64,000 nt of DNA from Chryseobacterium sp. (GTDB lineage: Bacteria; Bacteroidota; Bacteroidia; Flavobacteriales; Weeksellaceae), in contig NZ_JARBTK010000004.1 in the NCBI RefSeq assembly GCF_029240215.1, positions 310,001 to 374,000 of the forward strand, read 5' to 3'. Numbering within the stretch: position 1 is the first letter of the stretch; every line of letters begins with the position of its first letter. The notes beneath the pieces are model-generated. The model made no database searches, had not been told where the DNA came from, and was given only the letters and a program-made list of their open reading frames with translations. Below are positions 36,308 to 45,115 of the stretch, one piece after another. Both the position numbers and the translations under genes were made by a program.

Positions 36308-37060
36308 ATGCCTGAAGTTTCGATCATAACACCCTGCTACAATTCTTCAAAATTTTTGGAAGAAACGATCAGCTCTGTACAGAATCAGACTTTTACAGAT
36401 TGGGAATGGCTGATTACGGATGACAGATCGGCTGACAATTCTGTAGAAATTATTCAGAAAATCAACGATCCCAGGATAAAACTGACAATAGCAAAAAAAA
36501 ATGGTGGTGCAGGACACGCAAGAAATATTTCGTTAAAAAACGCAACCGGAAGATTTATCACTTTTTTGGATGCCGACGATTTTTGGGAACCTGAATTTCT
36601 TGAAGAAATGATAGCTTTTATGAAAAAAGAAAATGCTGAGATTGCCTACTCTACTTATGCAAGATGTGATGAGAATTTAGAACCTAAAATTGAGGACTTC
36701 AAAGCAGATAAAGTTGTTACGTTTGATAATTTGTTAAAAACCTGTCGTCTTTCTTTACTTTCATCAATGTATGATTCTAAAAGAGTCGGTGTAGAATTTT
36801 TCCCAGAAGGAAGCAAACGCGAAGATCATGTAATGTGGCTCAATCTGCTTAAAAAAATTCCTGAAGGAAAACCACTTCCGAAAACTATGGCAAAATATAG
36901 AATGCATCCCACAAGTGTTTCAAGGAAAAAACAGAATATTATAAAAGATCAATATTTGGTTTATAAAGATTTCATGAAATTCTCTACAGTAAAATCTTTG
37001 TATTATACTGCAAATTGGGCTTTTAACGGATTTTTGAAATACTCTAAAATTTTTAACTAA
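36308..37060 (+). CDS. Family 2 glycosyltransferase
   Basis: A 250-residue GT-A fold enzyme that adds a sugar to a surface polymer, acceptor unknown. The nucleotide-binding start is SIITPCYNSSKFLEETISS (about residues 5-23), followed by LITDDRSADNS and the DxD-type motif TFLDADDFWEPEF (about 88-100). The late HRWEDHVMW-like segment is KREDHVMWLNLL (about 174). It overlaps the next gene by one base. WaaA is encoded close by on the other strand, suggesting surface-glycan context. Confidence 0.92.
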   Translation: MPEVSIITPCYNSSKFLEETISSVQNQTFTDWEWLITDDRSADNSVEIIQKINDPRIKLTIAKKNGGAGHARNISLKNATGRFITFLDADDFWEPEFLEEMIAFMKKENAEIAYSTYARCDENLEPKIEDFKADKVVTFDNLLKTCRLSLLSSMYDSKRVGVEFFPEGSKREDHVMWLNLLKKIPEGKPLPKTMAKYRMHPTSVSRKKQNIIKDQYLVYKDFMKFSTVKSLYYTANWAFNGFLKYSKIFN

Positions 37061-37686
37061 TGGAATATTCGAAAGAATTTAAAGCTGCACTGAGCAATTT
37101 CTCATCAATAGAAAAAGACCGTTTGATTTTCCGTTTGTTGAAAAAGGATAAACTTTTGTCAAAAAAACTTTATTTTGAACTGATTGATACTGAAACAACA
37201 GATCAGAAAAGATCCCAAATGGAAGAACAGATTGAAGAGAGAATTCTTCTGGCCTCAAAATACATTGGAAATCCTAAATATTTTTTGGTTCTGATCAGAA
37301 AAATAAGCGCAGAAATTACCGAGCACGTAAAAATTACAACTGATAAGTTCGGAGACATCTATCTGCAACTATTTCTTGTCAATCAAATCTTAGAAAGTAA
37401 TGACAAACTTAATCACCAAAGATTTGATAATATTTACAAACTTTATATTTATCTGATCAATAAACTTCTGAAAGCCATTATTTCGATTAAAAAACTTGAC
37501 GAAGATTACTGGATGGAGCTTAACGAAATATTAGAAAGCATAGAATCAAAAATTCATGAGAACAGATATCTGGAAAAACTCTGCATCAATAATAGTTTTG
37601 ATTTTAATTGGTTAACGATTGATAAAATTCCTGACCATTTGGATTTGCTCGTGAAAGATATTAAAAGCCAGGGATTTCTAAAGTGA
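37060..37686 (+). CDS. Protein of unknown function, helical
   Basis: A 208-residue cytosolic protein rich in Leu, Lys, Glu and Ile, with predicted helices throughout (for example FSSIEKDRLIFRLLKKD and YKLYIYLINKLLKAIISIKK). I recognise no domain. Its start overlaps the GT2 stop by one base (TAATG), so it is coupled to it, and its end overlaps the converging waaA by 9 bases. Confidence 0.75.
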   Translation: MEYSKEFKAALSNFSSIEKDRLIFRLLKKDKLLSKKLYFELIDTETTDQKRSQMEEQIEERILLASKYIGNPKYFLVLIRKISAEITEHVKITTDKFGDIYLQLFLVNQILESNDKLNHQRFDNIYKLYIYLINKLLKAIISIKKLDEDYWMELNEILESIESKIHENRYLEKLCINNSFDFNWLTIDKIPDHLDLLVKDIKSQGFLK

Positions 37687-38916
37687 TAGAATTTTATGTA
37701 TAATAAGCTCTGAAGAATTCGGTTGTTCAGCCACAAACTTTCCGGCATTTTCTGACATATTTTTTAATTCTTCATCATTATTTAAAAGGTAAAGCGCAAA
37801 TTCTGCAGCTTCATTTTCATGTTCAAAAGATTTTCCGCCATCAAATTTGATTAAATCATCCGCTTCCGGATTTTTCATGTAATGATTTCCGAAAATTACA
37901 GGAACGCCAAAAGCTGCTGCCTCAAGAATATTATGCAACCCGGAATCGTGAAACCCACCCCCAACAATTGCAATATCTGCATAAGAATACAGTTTTGAAA
38001 GCAAACCGATGCTGTCAATGATAAGTATTTGAGAATTCGGGAATTGAAGGGCTTGAGAATTCTTTAAATTACTATAAAGGATTGCATCTGGAAAGATTTC
38101 TTTTAAATTTTCTACTCTTTTTAAATCGTGGGGAGCAATAATTAATTTTACATCCTGATTTTTCCCAAAAATCATTTTCGCTATTTTCTCTTCAGCCTGC
38201 CACGAACTTCCAAAGACAATTGCTTTTTCATCACCTATAAACTCTTTAATAAAATCAATATGATTATCCCGGGTTTTCAGATGTTTCACCCTGTCAAATC
38301 TTGTATCACCCGTAACCGAAGCATTTGTCAAACCAATACTTTTAGCTAAAAGATAAGAATGTTGGGTCTGATGAAAAAACCAGTCAACATTTTTTTGCAA
38401 CTGTTTTACAAACCATCTTCCATATGAAGTGAAGAATGATTGACTTTCATAAAATAATGCTGAAATCACAAATATTTTTACATCATTATTTTTAAGTTCG
38501 GCAAGAAGATTATACCAATAATCATACTTCACCGTAAAAAATAGTTCAATATTAATGTGAGAAATAAATTCTCTTATATTTTTCTTTGTATCAAAGGGTA
38601 AATAACAGATTGCATCGGCAATACTTTTCTTTTTAACAACATTTTCATAACCTGAAGGCGAAAAAAATGTGATCAAAATTTTATGACTTGGAAACTCATC
38701 CTTAAGCCTTTCTAAAACCGGTAAACCCTGCTCATATTCGCCTAAACTTGCCGCATGCATCCAAATAACTTTATCTGAGGCTGAAAAAGCAGATTTTATG
38801 CGATTTACAGATTCTTTTCTTCCTTCAACGCCTCTTTTAGTTTTATCATTAAACAACGAAAAAACTTTCATTCCGAAGATGAGAAGATAAATGAATATGT
38901 TGTAAAGAAAATTCAA
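37678..38916 (-). CDS. waaA: 3-deoxy-D-manno-octulosonic acid transferase
   Basis: GT30 enzyme that adds Kdo to lipid A at the inner membrane. The 412 residues have an N-terminal membrane anchor (FLYNIFIYLLIFGMKVFSLF) and the family motifs WMHAASLGEYEQGLPVL (about residues 52-68), ITFFSPSGYE (about 81), FGSSWQAEE and GGGFHDSGLHNILEAAAFGVPV (core about 312-330). It is the last gene of a NlpC-DUF1648-waaA operon with 2-base gaps. It complements lpxB in lipid A synthesis. Confidence 0.95.
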   Translation of the reverse strand: MNFLYNIFIYLLIFGMKVFSLFNDKTKRGVEGRKESVNRIKSAFSASDKVIWMHAASLGEYEQGLPVLERLKDEFPSHKILITFFSPSGYENVVKKKSIADAICYLPFDTKKNIREFISHINIELFFTVKYDYWYNLLAELKNNDVKIFVISALFYESQSFFTSYGRWFVKQLQKNVDWFFHQTQHSYLLAKSIGLTNASVTGDTRFDRVKHLKTRDNHIDFIKEFIGDEKAIVFGSSWQAEEKIAKMIFGKNQDVKLIIAPHDLKRVENLKEIFPDAILYSNLKNSQALQFPNSQILIIDSIGLLSKLYSYADIAIVGGGFHDSGLHNILEAAAFGVPVIFGNHYMKNPEADDLIKFDGGKSFEHENEAAEFALYLLNNDEELKNMSENAGKFVAEQPNSSELIIHKILSL

Positions 38917-38918
38917 TT

Positions 38919-39389
38919 TTAAATTTTAGATTTTTCTGATTGACTTTCTTTTATCATTTTGAAAATATGTATGCCTACTACAATCAATAAAAGAGTTAAC
39001 AAAACAAAAACTGCATTGCTCATTTCCTGCAATTTGCCTTGTGCAATAAGAATACTTTCCACAACTGTATCTGCTAATAAAAACAATATCGGAAGTAATA
39101 TGCTGTATGCGAAAAGTTTCAAACTTTCTTTATTCCGGTAAGAACCGGGAACATTCAACATTGGTGAATCGGGATTTCTTGGAATACCGACAAGCAGTAA
39201 AAAGAGAAATGTTGCAATCCCCGGTAAAAACCAGATTGCCCGTTTTTCACTTTCTCCGTCTACATTTCCGTTAACCGCAAAATGAGAAGGAACCGTTTCC
39301 GGTAAACCTGCATAATTAACTCCTACGAAAACCCATATAAAAACAAGCAGGATTATATTTATTGATAAAAGTAAACTTGAAGTCTTCAT
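38919..39389 (-). CDS. DUF1648 membrane protein
   Basis: A 156-residue protein with four hydrophobic helices (about 5-25, 50-68, 90-112 and 122-143). The DUF1648 signature is LPETVPSHFAVNGNVDG (about residues 29-45). The function is unknown; in other bacteria such domains occur in SdpI-like immunity proteins, but that is not shown here. It has 2-base gaps to both neighbours, so it is in one operon with the NlpC/P60 gene and waaA. Confidence 0.85.
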   Translation of the reverse strand: MKTSSLLLSINIILLVFIWVFVGVNYAGLPETVPSHFAVNGNVDGESEKRAIWFLPGIATFLFLLLVGIPRNPDSPMLNVPGSYRNKESLKLFAYSILLPILFLLADTVVESILIAQGKLQEMSNAVFVLLTLLLIVVGIHIFKMIKESQSEKSKI

Positions 39390-39391
39390 TA

Positions 39392-40108
39392 TTAGATTAC
39401 ATTTTTAATGACCCTTAATTTGTGTGTATGCTTATTCAATTCTTTATTGAAAATCCCTGTAGAATCCAACGTATCGATTCTCACTTTTCCTGAAGCATGA
39501 ATAATCTTTTGGTTTTCAAGCATAATTCCGACGTGAATAATTTTGCCTTCAGAATTTTCAAAAAAAGCAAGATCTCCCGGTTGACTTTCTTCTACAAAAC
39601 TCAAAACCTCTCCGACTTCAGCCTGTTGGTAAGTATCTCTCGGAAGCTTAATATTGTGAATTTTAAAAACCAACTGTACAAAACCAGAGCAATCGACTGC
39701 AAAAAAGCTTTTCCCACCCCATAAATAAGGAACATTCAGAAATTCTCTTGCAGTTAAGGCAATACTTTCTCTTACGTCATGGCTCCGTCTTGACGCAACA
39801 GCAGGATATTCAACTTCAGAGCCCATAGAAAGCAAAGTACGCCCATCATTGGTCATTATAGAAGCAAAATCTTCTGTAATCAAAGTAATTTTACGGCTCG
39901 TAAGATATTCATCGGCAACAGGTTTTATTTGCTTGGTGTCCATCCAACCTTCATACCCGTCGTAATGCATCTTTATTTTAGTCCAGTTTTTATTGACTTC
40001 CAAGATATCTGCACTTTCGCCAAACAATATTTCTGTAACGATTTCTGCTTTGTCAGAATTTTCTGCACGTATCGGCGCTACTGTCACAACACAAATTCCT
40101 TTATCCAT
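39392..40108 (-). CDS. NlpC/P60 (C40) peptidase with SH3-like domains
   Basis: A 238-residue peptidoglycan hydrolase. SH3-like regions cover about residues 1-110. The C-terminal NlpC/P60 domain has the catalytic Cys in FFAVDCSGFVQLVFK (about 142) and the His in GKIIHVGIML (about 197); HASGKVRID supplies the third polar residue. It cleaves cell-wall stem peptides. No signal peptide is seen, so a recycling role is possible. It is the first gene of the operon with DUF1648 and waaA. Confidence 0.92.
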   Translation of the reverse strand: MDKGICVVTVAPIRAENSDKAEIVTEILFGESADILEVNKNWTKIKMHYDGYEGWMDTKQIKPVADEYLTSRKITLITEDFASIMTNDGRTLLSMGSEVEYPAVASRRSHDVRESIALTAREFLNVPYLWGGKSFFAVDCSGFVQLVFKIHNIKLPRDTYQQAEVGEVLSFVEESQPGDLAFFENSEGKIIHVGIMLENQKIIHASGKVRIDTLDSTGIFNKELNKHTHKLRVIKNVI

Positions 40109-40109
40109 T

Positions 40110-40149
40110 TTTTTATATTAAAAGATTGAATGATTTAAAGATTAAAAAA
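40110..40149 (-). repeat. Five phased octads before the NlpC/P60 gene
   Basis: On the minus strand TTTTTTAA, TCTTTAAA, TCATTCAA, TCTTTTAA, TATAAAAA run without gap into one A and the ATG. It resembles the heptad ladders before aspS and leuS, but with an 8-base period. Confidence 0.55.
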
Positions 40150-40194
40150 TTAGAGGGGTGAATATTTTAATTATTTAATATTTAAATCTTTTAA

Positions 40195-40842
40195 TTATTT
40201 CCTGCGAAGCAGATTTACTCCGTCACGCAAAGGTAAAATAAGATTTTCAAAATCGTCATCTTTCGCTGCCAAATCATTAAGTTCTTTGATGACCTGTGTA
40301 GATTTCTGTTTTGGATTTTCTTCTAAAACTTTTCCGTACCAAAGCACGTTGTCAAACATCACAACCGATCCTGATTTTGTTTTGGATTTAATTAATCTGA
40401 AATATTCTGCATAATTTTCTTTATCGGCATCAATAAAAACAAGATCAAAAACTTCGTTCGTTTCTTTCAAAAATTCTTTTGCATCCTGAATTTTAAAATG
40501 AATCTGCTCAGAAAAATTGCTTTCCGCAAAATATTTTTCCGGTAAATATGCCAAATCTTTGTTTACGTCCAAAGTTGTCAGCTTACCGTCTTTAGACAAT
40601 CCTTCAGCTAAACAAAGTGCTGCATAACCTGTAAAAGTGCCAATTTCTAAAATATTCTTCGGCTGTAAAATTTTTGAAATGATAGTAAGTAATCTTCCCT
40701 GCTGATAACCGGAAATCATGTGCGGTTGTGTTGTCTTCAGGAACGTTTCTCTTCTCAGTTTCCTGAGAATTTCCGGCTCTGCAGAAGCATGATTTTCCAA
40801 ATACCTGTCCATTTCAGGGTTTTCTTCTTCAAAAAAGCTCAT
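40195..40842 (-). CDS. O-methyltransferase (COMT-like, SAM-dependent)
   Basis: A 215-residue class I SAM methyltransferase of the cation-dependent O-methyltransferase family. I chose MSFFEEENPEMDRYL as start; a longer one falls at a TAAATTTG promoter box. The SAM site is ILEIGTFTGYAALCLAEGL (about residues 57-75), the metal-site segment is FDLVFIDADKENYAEYF (about 133), and VMFDNVLW follows. The acceptor is unknown. It lies 86 bases upstream of the NlpC gene. Confidence 0.9.
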   Translation of the reverse strand: MSFFEEENPEMDRYLENHASAEPEILRKLRRETFLKTTQPHMISGYQQGRLLTIISKILQPKNILEIGTFTGYAALCLAEGLSKDGKLTTLDVNKDLAYLPEKYFAESNFSEQIHFKIQDAKEFLKETNEVFDLVFIDADKENYAEYFRLIKSKTKSGSVVMFDNVLWYGKVLEENPKQKSTQVIKELNDLAAKDDDFENLILPLRDGVNLLRRK

Positions 40843-40860
40843 TCTGATAATTTTAAGATT

Positions 40861-40868
40861 CAAATTTA
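40861..40868 (-). promoter_or_regulatory. Putative -7 box of the O-methyltransferase gene
   Basis: On the minus strand this is TAAATTTG, 18 bases before the chosen ATG. Confidence 0.45.
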
Positions 40869-40941
40869 CTTAAATATTAATAATTTTTGAAGAAATATAA
40901 TCCCCAATATTTAATCTAAAATACCGTAAAAACACGGATGT

Positions 40942-41174
40942 TTTGTAATCGTTTTTAGCGGTAGATTTGCCATACGAAGAAGCCAATGATGAAAAAAGAT
41001 TTATTAAAAAAACTTGGTTAAAGATTAAGTGATGAAACAAATTGATCCTTCAGAAAAAAATTCCCTTTAAAAAGAGAGCGTCATCTGCTTTTGAAGGCAA
41101 TCTTAAAAAGTAAAAAAGAAGACGTGATCAAAAAAAAAGAATCCCGATAAAATTTATCGGGATTCTTTTTTGTT
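40942..41174 (+). other. Possible short transcription unit without intact ORF
   Basis: The 324-bp gap between the methyltransferase and OmpA genes holds a promoter-like pair (TTTG 40942-40945, TAGATTTG 40962-40969) and an 11-codon ORF MMKKDLLKKLG (40986-41021). A further stretch stays nearly open in that frame apart from two stops, and a strong terminator closes it. It could be a small RNA, a tiny peptide gene or a decayed small gene. I cannot decide between these. Confidence 0.35.
41134..41171. terminator. Bidirectional terminator downstream of the OmpA gene
   Basis: GAATCCCGATAAA and TTTATCGGGATTC form a 13-bp perfect stem around one A, flanked by A and T runs. It serves the OmpA-like gene (-) and possibly the short + strand unit. 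Confidence 0.82.
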
Positions 41175-41187
41175 ATTTTTCTGACAA

Positions 41188-42021
41188 TTATTTCTTTGGA
41201 GCAATATCCATCAATTTCATAAACTCATCGAGTTTAGGCATAATGATAATTTCTGTTCTTCTGTTTTCCGCTCTTCCGGAAACACTCATGTTGGTCGCTT
41301 TAGGATTGTACTCTGAACGTCCACCTGCAGTAATTCTCGCCGGATCAACACCGAACTGACCTTGCAATACTTTTGCAATCGCCGTACCTCTTAATGCAGA
41401 AAGATCCCAGTTGTCTCTTGGTAGATTTGCAGAGCTTAACGGAGCGTTATCTGTGTTACCTTCGATCAATACGGAGTATTTGTCGTAATCGTTGATCACT
41501 TTAGCTACTTTACCCAAAACTTCCTGAGCTGCCGGCAAAACATTGTAATCTCCTGTTTTATACAATAATTTGTCTGACAAAGAAATCATTACCACACCTT
41601 TTAATACTTTCACCTGAACATCATCATCAGTTACGTTATCCAATGATCTCTTCAGCTTGTTTGATAAAGCTAAATTTAAACTGTCATTCTTCGCATTGGA
41701 AGAAATCAACTGTTTGATATACATATTTGAAGAATTGATCTCTCCGACCAATTTATCAATGTTTGCAGAGCTTTTTCCTGTATTTGAAAGACATGCATCC
41801 AGAGATGATTTCAAAGCATCATGTTGACTTTTCAATAAATTATTTTCACCGGTCAAACTTGAGTTCTGAGACTTCAATTCCTGAATTTCTCTTTGTCTTT
41901 CACCGATATTTTCGATACACTGTTTGTAGTTGCCGCTAAGAGCGTCATACTGCTTTTTACTTACACAAGATGTTACACCCAACACCATTGCAGAAACTGC
42001 TAAAATTTTAATAATCTTCAT
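41188..42021 (-). CDS. OmpA-family peptidoglycan-binding lipoprotein
   Basis: 277 residues with a lipoprotein signal (MKIIKILAVSAMVLGVTSC, Cys about residue 19). I rejected a start 14 residues earlier because a TAAATTTG box lies over it. A coiled-coil region (about 25-100) precedes the C-terminal OmpA domain, with VLIEGNTDNAPL (about 185-196) and the NRRTEIIIMP end. It anchors the outer membrane to peptidoglycan. It is divergent from tilS. Confidence 0.93.
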   Translation of the reverse strand: MKIIKILAVSAMVLGVTSCVSKKQYDALSGNYKQCIENIGERQREIQELKSQNSSLTGENNLLKSQHDALKSSLDACLSNTGKSSANIDKLVGEINSSNMYIKQLISSNAKNDSLNLALSNKLKRSLDNVTDDDVQVKVLKGVVMISLSDKLLYKTGDYNVLPAAQEVLGKVAKVINDYDKYSVLIEGNTDNAPLSSANLPRDNWDLSALRGTAIAKVLQGQFGVDPARITAGGRSEYNPKATNMSVSGRAENRRTEIIIMPKLDEFMKLMDIAPKK

Positions 42022-42044
42022 AAATAATCTTTTTTTAGACGATC

Positions 42045-42052
42045 CAAATTTA
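42045..42052 (-). promoter_or_regulatory. Putative -7 box of the OmpA-like gene
   Basis: On the minus strand this is TAAATTTG, 23 bases before the chosen ATG at 42021. Confidence 0.5.
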
Positions 42053-42078
42053 GGAAAATTCATTTTAATTATATGGTT

Positions 42079-42086
42079 TATCTTTG
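42079..42086 (+). promoter_or_regulatory. Putative -7 box of tilS
   Basis: TATCTTTG, 22 bases before the ATG at 42109. It overlaps a longer possible start at 42073, which is therefore rejected. Confidence 0.5.
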
Positions 42087-42108
42087 TACAAAAGAAATTC
42101 TGAGCCTC

Positions 42109-43416
42109 ATGCTGGAAAAATCAACCTTCAAAAAACAACTCGAAAATCTTATTGCATTTCCGGAAAACCAGCACTATCTTTTAGCAGTTAGCGGAGGTGC
42201 GGATTCAATGGTTTTAGCTTTCATTTTCAAAGCTTTAGGTTTAAATTTCCAGGTTGCGCATGTCAATTACAAACTACGTGGCGAAGATTCTGATTCTGAT
42301 CAGAAAGTTGTCGAAGATTTCTGTTTTAAAAATGAGATTAAATTTCATTTATATGAAGTTTCAGAACAAGATAAAAAACCCGACAATTCTATTCAACTTT
42401 GGGCGAGAGAACTTCGATATGATTTTTTTAAGCAAATTCAGGAAAAAGAAAATTTAGAATTTTTAGTAACTGCACACCATCTCAATGATCAGCTTGAAAC
42501 TTTTATTATTAATTTATCTAAAGCTTCAGGAATTAAAGGCTTGAGTGGAATTCCTGCAAACGACAATAAAATTTTGCGTCCGCTTTTGCATTTTTCTAAA
42601 GATGAAATTTATGATTTTGCCAAAGAAAATAATATTGCGTACCGCGAAGATCTTTCGAACAAAAAAAGTGATTACTTAAGGAATAAGATCAGAAATGAAT
42701 TGGTTCCTAAACTTCTGGAAACGAATGATCATTTTCTGGAGAATTTTAAGAAGTCTTTATCATATTTAAATCAGACCAAAGATTTTGTTCAGCAACAGAT
42801 TGTAGAAATTGAAAAAAAAGTTACAATTTCAAACAAGGAAAATAAAATTTTAGATAAAGAAAAACTCAATCTTGAAAGCGATTTTGTGAAATTTGAAATC
42901 CTGAAAAAATGTGGTTTTAATAAAGTGGAGGAGATTAAAAAAATCTTCACCGCAGAGACCGGAAGCCGTTTCTTTTCTGCTCATTATCAATTAATTATCA
43001 ATAGAAATGAATTAATTTTCAACGAATTAAAAAAGAAAACAGAAATTACGGAAGATCTTATCTTAATTCAATCATTTGATTTTAATGAAAGCACCATTGA
43101 AATTGATCTAACTGATATAATTGACAGAGTTCAGGAAATACCGGAAACATTTCGATGGGAATTTGATGCTAAAAAACTGATTTTTCCATTAAAGCTTCGC
43201 AAAAAGAAAAATGGAGATTATTTTTATCCTATCGGAATGAAAGGTAGAAAAAAAATCGCTAAATTTTTTAGAGACGAAAAAATATCTATTTTAGCTAAAG
43301 AAAAAATATGGATTTTGACTGATGGAAATGACAGCGTTTTAGGTGTAATTCCATTTAGACAAGATAAAAGATATACCCTGACAGAAAAAACACAAAAAGT
43401 TCTTAGAATTGTATGA
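42109..43416 (+). CDS. tilS: tRNA(Ile)-lysidine synthase
   Basis: TilS adds lysine to C34 of the CAU-anticodon tRNA-Ile, changing its reading from AUG to AUA. The 435 residues fit the family. The PP-loop ATP site is AVSGGADSM (about residues 24-32), followed by HVNYKLRGEDSD and TAHHLNDQLET (about 123). A TilS C-terminal domain is at about 350-435 with KKIAKFFRDEKI. The start at MLEKSTFKK is set by the promoter box. Its stop overlaps the next start by 4 bases (ATGA). Confidence 0.95.
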   Translation: MLEKSTFKKQLENLIAFPENQHYLLAVSGGADSMVLAFIFKALGLNFQVAHVNYKLRGEDSDSDQKVVEDFCFKNEIKFHLYEVSEQDKKPDNSIQLWARELRYDFFKQIQEKENLEFLVTAHHLNDQLETFIINLSKASGIKGLSGIPANDNKILRPLLHFSKDEIYDFAKENNIAYREDLSNKKSDYLRNKIRNELVPKLLETNDHFLENFKKSLSYLNQTKDFVQQQIVEIEKKVTISNKENKILDKEKLNLESDFVKFEILKKCGFNKVEEIKKIFTAETGSRFFSAHYQLIINRNELIFNELKKKTEITEDLILIQSFDFNESTIEIDLTDIIDRVQEIPETFRWEFDAKKLIFPLKLRKKKNGDYFYPIGMKGRKKIAKFFRDEKISILAKEKIWILTDGNDSVLGVIPFRQDKRYTLTEKTQKVLRIV

Positions 43417-43961
43417 ATAAAAGAGCAACCAATTCCTTAGCAATAGAAGATTTCCAGAAAGATAATAATGTTGCTTTTGGGGTTTTGTATAAAAAATATT
43501 TCGGCTATACTCGCAAATTTGTTCTTGCCAACAAAGGAAGTATGGAAGACGCAGAAGATGTTTTTCAGGATGCATTGATCATCTTGTATGAAAAATTGTA
43601 CGAGGATGATTTCAAAGCTTATACTTGTCTTGCCAATTACGTTACCGGAATTTCTAAAAATCTATGGCTGAAAAAACTTCGCAACCGAAACTTTTTCGTG
43701 GAAATGCACGAAATTTATTATTTTGAAAACAAAGAAGAAATCAACCAGGCCATAGAAAACGAAAGAGATTATTGGGATAAACTTAACGATTATATAAATG
43801 GAATTTCAGCGCATTGTCAAAACCTCATCCACGATATTTTTATGAAAAATAAAGATATCGAAGAGATAAGGGAAAAATATAAGTATACCAGCAAACACAA
43901 CGCACAAAATCAAAAGCACAAATGTGTAGAACAAATTAGAAAAATAAAAAAAAGAAGATAA
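43413..43961 (+). CDS. Sigma-70 family RNA polymerase sigma factor (ECF-like)
   Basis: A 182-residue sigma factor with sigma region 2 (about residues 17-85, VFQDALIILYEKLY) and region 4 (about 130-182, ISAHCQNLIHDIFMKNKDIEEI). Its start overlaps the tilS stop by 4 bases, so the two are translated together. No anti-sigma gene is adjacent. Its regulon is unknown. Confidence 0.88.
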   Translation: MNKRATNSLAIEDFQKDNNVAFGVLYKKYFGYTRKFVLANKGSMEDAEDVFQDALIILYEKLYEDDFKAYTCLANYVTGISKNLWLKKLRNRNFFVEMHEIYYFENKEEINQAIENERDYWDKLNDYINGISAHCQNLIHDIFMKNKDIEEIREKYKYTSKHNAQNQKHKCVEQIRKIKKRR

Positions 43962-44002
43962 TTTTAATATCTGATTATCAACAATTTAAATAAAATTTAA
44001 AA

Positions 44003-44032
44003 AAATCACCTTTTGATCGGGTGATTTTTTTT
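44003..44032 (+). terminator. Terminator after the sigma factor gene
   Basis: AAATCACC, a 9-base loop, GGTGATTT and a T run. Confidence 0.78.
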
Positions 44033-44066
44033 GTTTTTGGGAACTTCTAGGTAAATACTTTATCTT

Positions 44067-45029
44067 ATGTTCACAAAAATAATTTATACATTCTTCTTTT
44101 TGGCAGTCATTTCGTTTAATGCACAAATTAAAACCGGAATCAATTTTCAGGCAAAAAATTTAGAAGAAGCAAAAAAACTAGCAAAACAGGAAAACAAACT
44201 CATCTTCATCGATTTGTACACCGCTTGGTGCGGTCCTTGTAAACTAATGAAAAAAAATACATTTCCTGATGCAGAATTGGGAGAGTTTTTCAATAAAAAT
44301 TTCATCAGCCTTTACATTGATGCCGAAAAAGAAGGAACAGAACTAGCCAAAAAATTCAAAATCGTAAATTATCCGTCTTTCCTATTTTTGGATGAAAATG
44401 GAGAATTGGTTCAATATGACTACGGATATTACAACGCCACACAATTTCTGAATGTAGGACAATCGGTTATCAATAAAAAATCTACCAACAAGGAAACACC
44501 AACATTAGACGAAGTGAAGGGCAAAATGGTAGGCGAAACCATTCCTGATTTTTCTGCAAAAGATCAGTTTGAGAAAACATTTTCATTGTCTCTGGAAAAA
44601 AAGAAAACAGTTTTGGTTTTTATTCGTGGGCAATGGTGTCCCTATTGTAACAAATACATCGAGAGCCTTCAAAATCTTGCGCCCGAATTACAGTTGAACA
44701 ACACAAGACTGGTTATCATTTCTCCTGAAAAACCAGAATTTATAGCAAAAACCGTCAACAAAACCAAAACTGCATATTCCGTTTTATATGATGAAAATTA
44801 TAAAATCGCAGAACTTTTTGATGTGCTTTACACACCTGAGAAAAAAACACTGGATTTCTACGAAAAACAATTGGGAGATGATTTTAAGAAAAGCCGTTCG
44901 GATGATTCTGGCAGATTGCCCGTTTCTGCAACCTTTATTTTAGATGAAAATCAAAAAATCATTTGGCGACATTTCAATCCCGACTACAAAGAAAGAGCTT
45001 CTTTGAAAGATATCTTAGATCAACTCTAA
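44067..45029 (+). CDS. Exported thioredoxin-peroxiredoxin fusion
   Basis: 320 residues with a signal peptide (FFFLAVISFNAQ). Two redox domains follow. First comes a thioredoxin-like domain (about residues 25-140) with TAWCGPCKLMKKN. The second, an AhpC/TSA-like domain (about 155-320), has RGQWCPYCNKYIESL with CPYC. It probably reduces disulfides or peroxides in the periplasm. It stands before YHS, DM13 and DoxX genes on the same strand. Confidence 0.88.
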   Translation: MFTKIIYTFFFLAVISFNAQIKTGINFQAKNLEEAKKLAKQENKLIFIDLYTAWCGPCKLMKKNTFPDAELGEFFNKNFISLYIDAEKEGTELAKKFKIVNYPSFLFLDENGELVQYDYGYYNATQFLNVGQSVINKKSTNKETPTLDEVKGKMVGETIPDFSAKDQFEKTFSLSLEKKKTVLVFIRGQWCPYCNKYIESLQNLAPELQLNNTRLVIISPEKPEFIAKTVNKTKTAYSVLYDENYKIAELFDVLYTPEKKTLDFYEKQLGDDFKKSRSDDSGRLPVSATFILDENQKIIWRHFNPDYKERASLKDILDQL

Positions 45030-45115
45030 CTTTTTTTTGGCTGCTTGAACTTCATTATGGTCACACTACAAACATTCAACAATAAAAACAATCAATAAAA
45101 ATAAAACATCTATTT

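Noticed and set aside
36308..37060. GT2 gene as the edge of a capsule or O-antigen cluster
   Set aside because: Only one such gene and one unknown partner are present; the flanks are leuS and waaA, with no flippase or polymerase.
38919..39389. DUF1648 gene as an immunity protein of a toxin system
   Set aside because: No toxin gene is adjacent and it sits in an envelope operon with waaA.
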